Assembly (NCBI GenBank): GCA_001820485.1
Contig: MHPU01000012.1
Coordinates: 17,084-22,094, forward strand
Origin: Candidatus Staskawiczbacteria bacterium RIFOXYD1_FULL_32_13
GTDB taxonomy: Bacteria; Patescibacteriota; Minisyncoccia; Minisyncoccales; Staskawiczbacteraceae
DNA: 5,011 bases
Direction of reading: 5' to 3'
Below the pieces are notes generated by a model. That model saw nothing but the letters and a program-made list of their open reading frames with translations. It was not told the origin of the DNA and ran no database searches. Below, piece after piece: positions 1-3,984 of this stretch (within the stretch, counting starts at the first letter, position 1; every line of letters starts with the position of its first letter). Made by a program: the position numbers and the translations under genes.

Positions 1-1
1 G

Positions 2-493
2 AGACGCATTTCCATAGCAACCTGCGGTCTTGCTGGTCAAATAGATCAATTATCGAATATTAAGGTTCCAATAGATTTATGGATTTCTTTGCATGCTGCT
101 ACAGACAAAAAGAGGGAAAAATTAATGCCTATCGCTAAAATCCACCATCTTAAGACCATCTTGGTTGCAGCAAAAAAGTTTTCGGAAAAAAATCAAAACA
201 GCAGAGTCTGGTTAAATTATATGATATTTAATAAATTTAATAATTTTTCAAAAGATGCAAAAGACTTATCAAAATTACTTAAGGGTACAGAGAAAAATTT
301 CAACTTATTTTTGACTATTCCTAACTGTGATTGCCTTGGTTTTCATAAAGCAAACGAACAGCAAATAGAAGCTTTTAGAAAAAAATTATTAAACGAAGGT
401 GTTGAAAACAGGATATTAAAATTTATTACCGCTGGTAATGATATTGAGGCTGGGTGCGGGGAATTTTTATTTATACCGAACGAATCTAAATAA
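2..493 (+). CDS. rlmN: RlmN/Cfr-family radical-SAM RNA methyltransferase, C-terminal 163 residues (5' truncated by window)
   Basis: The frame is open from base 2, so this is the 3' part of a gene entering the window; a TTG at 89 is internal, not the start. Members of this family methylate C2 of adenosine in 23S rRNA (A2503) and some tRNAs, using SAM and a 4Fe-4S cluster. Visible landmarks in the known order are ISIATCG near the fragment start (family: SISTxG), ISLHAATD followed by KLMPI (family: ISLHAPND..LMPIN), NYMIFNKFNN (family: EYVMLDGVND), and DIEAGCGEF at the end (family: DIDAACGQL). The Cys in that last motif, codon 455-457, matches E. coli RlmN Cys355, the methyl-carrying cysteine. 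The CxxxCxxC cluster motif lies outside the window. The copy is divergent: the usual NPxNP-type segment reads LTIPNCDCLGF, the Arg-Thr-Arg before the last motif is FITA, and only 11 residues follow the motif Cys (29 in E. coli). It could therefore be an RlmN-like paralogue with another RNA target. Confidence 0.86.
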   Translation, partial: RRISIATCGLAGQIDQLSNIKVPIDLWISLHAATDKKREKLMPIAKIHHLKTILVAAKKFSEKNQNSRVWLNYMIFNKFNNFSKDAKDLSKLLKGTEKNFNLFLTIPNCDCLGFHKANEQQIEAFRKKLLNEGVENRILKFITAGNDIEAGCGEFLFIPNESK

Positions 494-506
494 CCGTATT
501 TTTTCG

Positions 507-536
507 TTTACATTTTATATTCAAAAAAGGTAAAAT
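507..536 (+). promoter_or_regulatory. Predicted sigma70-type promoter ahead of the Nudix remnant and HAD gene
   Basis: TTTACA at 507-512 and TAAAAT at 531-536 are separated by 18 bases. The -10 box lies 5 bases before the ATG at 542, so a transcript would start at or next to that ATG. This suggests the original Nudix gene was read from a leaderless or nearly leaderless mRNA. With the Nudix gene broken, the same promoter probably now drives the HAD gene with a leader of about 130 bases. No terminator is visible between the RlmN-like gene and this site. Prediction from sequence only. Confidence 0.45.
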
Positions 537-541
537 AAAAT

Positions 542-695
542 ATGGGATAGGGGTGTTAGCATTATTATAAATAATCAGGGCAAGATTCTTGTTTTAAGAA
601 GGAATTCTGCTGAATATTATGTAGGTCTCTGGGATTTTCCCGGCGGGACGGTAGAAAAATTGAATAAAAATTATGATAAAAATAGTTATATTTGA
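542..695 (+). pseudogene. Nudix hydrolase remnant (frameshifted at the start, truncated inside the Nudix box)
   Basis: The frame covering 534-695 encodes RGVSIIINNQGKILVLRR, then GLWDFPGGTVE, the classic N-terminal half of a Nudix (MutT-like) pyrophosphohydrolase: first beta strands, LRR, and the GLWxFPGGxVE entry to the Nudix box GX5EX7REUXEEXGU. This frame has no in-frame ATG, GTG or TTG at its beginning. The ATG at 542-544 lies one base out of register; removing one G from the GGG at 544-546 would give M-D-R-G-V-S and join start and body. Recognisable homology stops at about 656-659: the first box glutamate is replaced by Asn (codon 663) and the REUXEE part is absent, with TGA at 693-695. 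The last 23 bases overlap the HAD gene. It cannot make an active Nudix enzyme. A deletion that fused the Nudix 5' end to the HAD gene is the likely history. Confidence 0.8.
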
Positions 696-1290
696 TTATG
701 CTGGTGTGGTGAAGAAATCTCGGGAATTATCATTAGATATTGTTGATTTATACAAAATTTCTGTTGAAGAATACGAAAAATTTATTCCTCAGTTAAAGCC
801 AATTATAGAAAAATTTTATAAAGGCCTTATAGGCGAGGAAAAATTTTGGATAGAATTTTCTGGTGCGATGGGCAAGGTTGTGCCGGAAAAATGTAGAGAG
901 AATGCTAAAAAAATATATAAGGATAAACTTGTGTTCTTCCCTGAAGTAATTGGGTTAATTGAGAAGTTAAAAAGCAAGGGATTTCGATTATCAATTTTGT
1001 CTAATATGTTTCCTTATCAGGCAGAAATAATTAAGGAAATAAACGGATGCTCCCTATTTGATGATATTTTTTTCTCCTGCGAGAGGGGACTTAAAAAACC
1101 GGATTTGGAATTTTATGAATTAGTAATTAGAGAAATGAATGTCATGCCACAAGAGTGTCTTTTTATTGACGACAAAGAAGAAAATCTTTTGCCAGCTGAA
1201 AAATTAGGAATGGAAACAGTTCTAGCAAAAAAACCAGTTCAAATCGTCGAGGATGTCTGGGCGATTATAAAATCGGAAAATAAAATTTAG
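673..1290 (+). CDS. HAD-superfamily hydrolase (subfamily IA-like), 205 aa
   Basis: All four HAD motifs are present in order. Motif I is FDYAGVV (nucleophile Asp8), motif II is LSILSN (Ser110), motif III is LKKPD (Lys142) and motif IV is FIDD (Asp166, Asp167). Residues about 15-85 form the helical cap expected of type IA enzymes such as YihX-like sugar-phosphate phosphatases. The length is normal for a complete protein. The start is well fixed, because an in-frame TGA at 661-663 lies 9 bases upstream of ATG 673. There is no Shine-Dalgarno sequence. In motif I the usual second Asp (DxD) is Ala10. YihX-type enzymes also lack it (DLG), and dehalogenases have DxY, so the protein may still be active, but classical phosphatase chemistry would lack its general acid/base. 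Substrate unknown; probably a small cytoplasmic phosphorylated metabolite. It lies directly downstream of, and slightly within, the Nudix remnant. Confidence 0.88.
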   Translation: MIKIVIFDYAGVVKKSRELSLDIVDLYKISVEEYEKFIPQLKPIIEKFYKGLIGEEKFWIEFSGAMGKVVPEKCRENAKKIYKDKLVFFPEVIGLIEKLKSKGFRLSILSNMFPYQAEIIKEINGCSLFDDIFFSCERGLKKPDLEFYELVIREMNVMPQECLFIDDKEENLLPAEKLGMETVLAKKPVQIVEDVWAIIKSENKI

Positions 1291-1329
1291 ACAATACGGA
1301 TGCTATTATTCTCAGGAAATATTAATTAA

Positions 1330-1358
1330 TTGAAAAATTTACAATTCAATGATAATAT
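1330..1358 (+). promoter_or_regulatory. Predicted sigma70-type promoter upstream of the structured RNA region
   Basis: TTGAAA (1330-1335) and TAATAT (1353-1358) are separated by an ideal 17-base spacer in the gap after the HAD gene. A start at about 1365 would yield an RNA covering the whole hairpin-rich block to the T-run at 1513-1518, about 150 bases, with read-through into the zinc-ribbon genes. The surroundings are very AT-rich, so chance matches are possible, but the hexamers, spacing and position fit. Confidence 0.5.
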
Positions 1359-1364
1359 AAAATT

Positions 1365-1518
1365 AACAATTTAATAATTCGTGCCTAACCCTTATGAGAA
1401 ATTATAAGGTATGGCATAAATCGCATCGAGCTTAAAGATCCCATCATCAGGATCGCTCGATGCGTCATACTTGGAAACTTGTATGGAGTCGCAAGACTCA
1501 ACTGGTGGTGGGTTTTTT
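1365..1518 (+). ncRNA. Putative structured RNA or cis-regulatory leader with a pseudoknot and terminal T-run
   Basis: This block is clearly richer in G+C than its surroundings and dense in hairpins. Stem A pairs 1382-1385 with 1413-1416, 1388-1390 with 1408-1410, and 1392-1395 with 1404-1407. Stem B is a perfect 10-bp helix, 1422-1431 with 1455-1464, enclosing a 5-base bulge (1432-1436) and a 5-bp stem, 1437-1441 with 1450-1454. Stem C pairs 1466-1470 with 1481-1485. Stem D pairs 1486-1490 with 1495-1499 around a GCAA tetraloop. The whole 8-base loop of stem B (CATCATCA, 1442-1449) can pair with TGGTGGTG (1503-1510, two G-U), extending to 10 bp with 1440-1441/1511-1512 if the inner stem opens. 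Six T follow. Only the plus strand ends in a T-run, which gives the orientation. I recognise no known RNA class. It may be a free small RNA or a leader controlling the gene starting 20 bases downstream. Ends are approximate. Confidence 0.5.
1440..1518 (+). terminator. Possible conditional intrinsic terminator formed by long-range pairing
   Basis: CCCATCATCA (1440-1449) can pair over 10 bp with TGGTGGTGGG (1503-1512), immediately followed by six T (1513-1518). The large enclosed loop contains stems C and D plus the 3' strand of stem B. Full formation would break the inner stem 1437-1441/1450-1454, so the two folds partly exclude each other, as in attenuators. If it terminates, it separates the RNA from the zinc-ribbon operon; if not, the operon is read through. 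No compact hairpin directly precedes the T-run, so ordinary termination here is uncertain. Confidence 0.35.
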
Positions 1519-1537
1519 GTTTATAAAACATAAAAAT

Positions 1538-2242
1538 ATGAAATTATTTTGTAAAAAATGTGGTAGCGAACACAACATAGAGAAATGGGGGCATAGTTAT
1601 TGCCCTAATTGTGGTGTTGCTTATGATCATGTGATAATTGGTGAGATAAAAGAAATTGAAAATTCCCCTTTATACTTAAAAATATGTGAAATTCATAATC
1701 AATGGACAATAACAAACGGTAAAAATAAGGAATATGATTTGATTTCAAAAATAGCATGGATTGCAATTTTACGTTTGGTAAATGATTTTAGAGACCAAAT
1801 AGCATATAAATTTCGTAACAGCGATGATACATTTAACGAGCTTATTCTTAAATATCAAGAAGAACTAGGCCTTATTATTATCGGATTTATTATTGATGGT
1901 TATTTTGCTTGGATTGCAGAGCAAATTATAAGTGGCAATGCTATTAATCCATCGCAAGTTTCTGAGGAGGAGCAATTTATAGGTGAATGTTGTAATAATT
2001 ATGATAATTTCATCTATAAAGATTTTTTTAAACATCTGCAAGGATCTAATGACAAGGGAGTTTTTTCAAAAGAATCTGCTCGCATATTCTCGTATTACGC
2101 CGGTTTTGTATGGGGTGAATTAAGCAAAAGGGACAATGTATCTGAATTAAGTGAATTTTTTACCGAGATATCAAAAACCTGTATAGCGGCAATGATTGCG
2201 GGATACACAGTAGCTATTGAAGATAATAAATATCGTAAATAA
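1538..2242 (+). CDS. Zinc-ribbon protein of unknown function, 234 aa
   Basis: The N-terminus is a zinc ribbon with Cys5-x2-Cys8 and Cys22-x2-Cys25, of the kind used as a structural or protein-binding module. The frame is open further upstream to an ATG at 1460, but the 26 extra codons lie in the hairpin block and T-run and would push the ribbon off the N-terminus. ATG 1538, placed just before FCKKCGS, is therefore the better start. No Shine-Dalgarno sequence is seen. Residues 35-234 are mostly helical with no family I recognise. Hydrophobic helices occur at about 111-128 and 213-227, but charged residues in and around them (Asp120, Glu128) make transmembrane insertion doubtful, so a cytoplasmic protein is likely. 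A Cys-Cys pair sits at 151-152. It is first of three closely spaced genes, 5 bases before a second zinc-ribbon protein, suggesting a shared complex or pathway. Expression may depend on the structured leader. Confidence 0.85.
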   Translation: MKLFCKKCGSEHNIEKWGHSYCPNCGVAYDHVIIGEIKEIENSPLYLKICEIHNQWTITNGKNKEYDLISKIAWIAILRLVNDFRDQIAYKFRNSDDTFNELILKYQEELGLIIIGFIIDGYFAWIAEQIISGNAINPSQVSEEEQFIGECCNNYDNFIYKDFFKHLQGSNDKGVFSKESARIFSYYAGFVWGELSKRDNVSELSEFFTEISKTCIAAMIAGYTVAIEDNKYRK

Positions 2243-2247
2243 AATTC

Positions 2248-2679
2248 ATGAAATGTGCAAATTGTAAAAATGAAATAGCTTCTGGCGAAAATTTTTGTGG
2301 TTTTTGTGGTATGGAAAATATAGATGTTAATGAAAAGAGTAGCATTTTAGAAGAATTAAAAATGAAAGGGGAGTCTAACGATAACGGTATGGTATTAAAA
2401 ATAAAAAATATGGAAGAACAAACTAATGAGGTAACAGACAAAAAATCTCCTTTTGAGAAATTTTTTATTTTAATATTTCTAGCTGTTTTTATTGTTATAC
2501 CAATTGGATGGTCTATTTGGTATGATGCAACCAAACCACCTGATATTCCACGATGCAAAGAAACACAAAAGAAAAAACAGGTTATAACAAAGCTTGATGG
2601 TGGCACCACATCAGTAACCACTGAAACAGTTAATGGCTGCGAATATCCAGATGGTTCATTTATCGAATATCCAAACTAA
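2248..2679 (+). CDS. Zinc-ribbon protein with a single membrane segment, 143 aa
   Basis: Residues 3-20 form a short zinc ribbon (Cys3-x2-Cys6, Cys17-x2-Cys20; CANC...CGFCG), similar to the zinc-ribbon domain common at the N-terminus of small bacterial membrane proteins. A polar, Glu/Lys-rich linker (about 25-68) follows, then one strong transmembrane segment at about 71-91. The last 50 residues contain Cys103 and Cys131, which could form a disulfide outside the cell. Expected topology is ribbon and linker in the cytoplasm and tail outside; the Lys residues just before the segment agree. It lies 5 bases after the previous stop and 8 bases before the next start, so it is surely cotranscribed with both. 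Its ribbon differs in spacing from that of the upstream protein, so the two are not simple duplicates. Function unknown; a membrane scaffold or sensor partner of its neighbours is a guess. Confidence 0.85.
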   Translation: MKCANCKNEIASGENFCGFCGMENIDVNEKSSILEELKMKGESNDNGMVLKIKNMEEQTNEVTDKKSPFEKFFILIFLAVFIVIPIGWSIWYDATKPPDIPRCKETQKKKQVITKLDGGTTSVTTETVNGCEYPDGSFIEYPN

Positions 2680-2687
2680 ATATAATT

Positions 2688-3458
2688 ATGAAAAATAAAA
2701 TTATCTACATTAGCATAGTTTGTGCAGTTGTTATTTTAGGAACGGGATTTTTTGTTTATAAAAGCTTTGTATCAAAACAATTTATTGTGCAACAAAAATG
2801 CCCTGATGATTATGGAATAGATGATGCTGGCTCTAAAGAATATTTAGCAGACTTTGATAAATGGGCAAACAATTTTTATAATACACATCCTAGAGCAACA
2901 CTTTCAGAATTTTCTGAGGCAAGATACCAATTTTGGGTAGATAATAATTGCACAGCTGCACTTCAAAGATATAAGGATGCAAAAGAGGGTAGGGCAGATC
3001 CCAAATCTTTAGAGCAGATTGAAAGTATCATACGAGGTGCAATAGACAATCATAAATATTATAGTGAGCTTGGATTTTCATTTGATTATCCAAACGATAT
3101 GTCAGTTATGAGTGATCCAGAAGATCCTCGTTTGTATATTATTCCTAATTCGTATAAAGGTAACGACAACGAAACACTAACCGCAGTAGTAATAAGTGCA
3201 ATGTTAAATGACCCTCAAATGACACCATTAGAATGGCTAAACAGCCCAAATTCTGGAGCTGATATGTCTAAAGGATATAGTAAAATAGATATAGATGGCC
3301 AAGAAGCAATTGTAATGAATGGCGGTGCTTGGATTGTGGTTAACACGCCAGACAATATACGCCAGCTGAGTATTGCAACTTTACCGCCTCAATATCCTAG
3401 CGAAACATTAAGAGCGAAAATGAACAGTATTGTGAACTCTATTATTTTTGCTAGATAA
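2688..3458 (+). CDS. Membrane-anchored extracytoplasmic protein with a possible PsbP/Mog1-like C-terminal domain, 256 aa
   Basis: Residues 4-24 form a hydrophobic anchor after a Lys-bearing N-terminus, so the rest should lie outside the membrane. No lipobox is seen. Residues 37-120 are a charged, helical segment with Cys38 and Cys88, possibly a disulfide pair; the text around Cys88 (DNNCTAALQRYKDAKEG) looks like a conserved helical unit. From about 127 the pattern GFSFDYPNDM, followed by alternating beta strands and a closing helix (SETLRAKMNSIVNSIIF), resembles the PsbP/Mog1-like fold found in many small bacterial surface proteins. That assignment rests on pattern only. No catalytic motif is visible, so binding or a structural role is more likely than enzymatic activity. 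It is the third gene of the zinc-ribbon set, 8 bases after the previous one, and is closed by the terminator at 3491-3512. There is no Shine-Dalgarno sequence. Confidence 0.84.
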   Translation: MKNKIIYISIVCAVVILGTGFFVYKSFVSKQFIVQQKCPDDYGIDDAGSKEYLADFDKWANNFYNTHPRATLSEFSEARYQFWVDNNCTAALQRYKDAKEGRADPKSLEQIESIIRGAIDNHKYYSELGFSFDYPNDMSVMSDPEDPRLYIIPNSYKGNDNETLTAVVISAMLNDPQMTPLEWLNSPNSGADMSKGYSKIDIDGQEAIVMNGGAWIVVNTPDNIRQLSIATLPPQYPSETLRAKMNSIVNSIIFAR

Positions 3459-3490
3459 GGGTAATTTTTTTATGTATGGTGAAAGTTTTG

Positions 3491-3512
3491 CACAGCTTAG
3501 GTTGTGTTTTTT
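3491..3512 (+). terminator. Intrinsic terminator after the zinc-ribbon operon
   Basis: CACAGC (3491-3496) pairs with GTTGTG (3501-3506), including one G-U pair, around a TTAG loop, and six T follow at 3507-3512. It lies 32 bases after the stop of the membrane-anchored protein and ends the three-gene unit. The end of its T-run overlaps the -35 box of the next promoter. Confidence 0.7.
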
Positions 3513-3538
3513 GTTTTATAAAAATGCTAAAATATAAT
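3511..3538 (+). promoter_or_regulatory. Predicted promoter for the three-TM protein and LCAT-like hydrolase genes
   Basis: TTGTTT (3511-3516) and a perfect TATAAT (3533-3538) are separated by 16 bases. An overlapping extended -10 alternative, TGC-TAAAAT, lies at 3525-3533. Transcription would begin around 3545, giving a leader of about 40 very AT-rich bases before ATG 3584. Its place directly after an intrinsic terminator supports it as the start of a new unit. Confidence 0.6.
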
Positions 3539-3583
3539 AATTTATTATTAAATTAAATTATTAAAATTAAAATTTACAATTAT

Positions 3584-3940
3584 ATGATTGCAAAAATACA
3601 AAAGAGTTTATTGTGGCTCTTTGGGGCAATGTTTTTAGTGCCCGAAATTTTATGGAGTCCAGTTAGTAATTTTATTTATATATTTATTGACAATAGTGAC
3701 CCAGCTAAACCATTAAGGCTAAATTTCTTAACAGAGGGTAATCCAACTAATTTGTACCGTACCATTGTATTCATGCAGTTAGCGGGTCTTTTTAGTTTTT
3801 TATTTCTATTAATAAAAAATAAACGGGGTTTGTTTAGGGGCTGGTTATTCTATATCTTGTTGCTTATTGATATTACATTAATATTATTAACATTATTTGT
3901 TTTTTATTTAATAACCTTTTTCCATATTAATTTTGGATAG
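3584..3940 (+). CDS. Small membrane protein with three predicted transmembrane segments, 118 aa
   Basis: Hydrophobic stretches at about 8-34 (broken by Pro20 and Glu21), 58-77 and 86-112 predict three membrane passes. A polar loop lies between the first two (about 36-57, NSDPAKPLRLNFLTEGN) and a short basic turn between the last two (KNKRGLFR, 78-85). The basic turn should be cytoplasmic by the positive-inside rule, placing the polar loop outside. I recognise no family and see no catalytic or binding motif. The start is ATG 3584, about 45 bases after a good promoter, with no Shine-Dalgarno sequence. The gene for the secreted LCAT-like hydrolase follows after 44 bases in the same direction with no terminator between, so the two are probably cotranscribed. 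A role in membrane handling of that hydrolase is possible but unsupported by any motif. Confidence 0.75.
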   Translation: MIAKIQKSLLWLFGAMFLVPEILWSPVSNFIYIFIDNSDPAKPLRLNFLTEGNPTNLYRTIVFMQLAGLFSFLFLLIKNKRGLFRGWLFYILLLIDITLILLTLFVFYLITFFHINFG

Positions 3941-3984
3941 AAGTATTTAATGATGAACTTTTTAAATAACTATTATAAAAAAAT

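Noticed and set aside
89..91. TTG at 89 as the start of the RlmN-like gene
   Set aside because: The frame is open to base 2 and the residues before it (SIATCG...ISL) are conserved family sequence, so the codon is an internal Leu.
690..760. Recoded TGA (Gly) extending the Nudix frame
   Set aside because: Translation past TGA 693 as glycine gives no Nudix-box residues; the HAD gene in the other frame is the real coding sequence.
1427..1460. Hammerhead ribozyme on the minus strand
   Set aside because: The minus strand has CTGATGA (1444-1450), but the required GAAA core is absent after the next stem.
1383..1518. Integron attC site
   Set aside because: GCCTAAC at 1383-1389 resembles an R'' box, but no matching GTTRRRY box follows, and the stems do not have attC layout.
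1384..1518. tRNA, tmRNA, SRP RNA or RNase P RNA
   Set aside because: No cloverleaf or T-arm sequence, no tag ORF with tRNA-like ends, and none of the conserved SRP or RNase P core sequences is present.
1460..1537. Upstream ATG at 1460 as start of the first zinc-ribbon gene
   Set aside because: The extra 26 codons consist of the hairpin block and T-run; the ribbon begins naturally at ATG 1538.
2214..2621. Minus-strand frame of 135 codons
   Set aside because: It is the shadow of the membrane zinc-ribbon gene, whose ribbon and TM segment are clearly real.
3941..3984. Separate promoter directly before the LCAT-like gene
   Set aside because: TATTAT at 3971-3976 could be a -10 box, but no -35-like hexamer lies at a suitable distance and the region is nearly all A and T.
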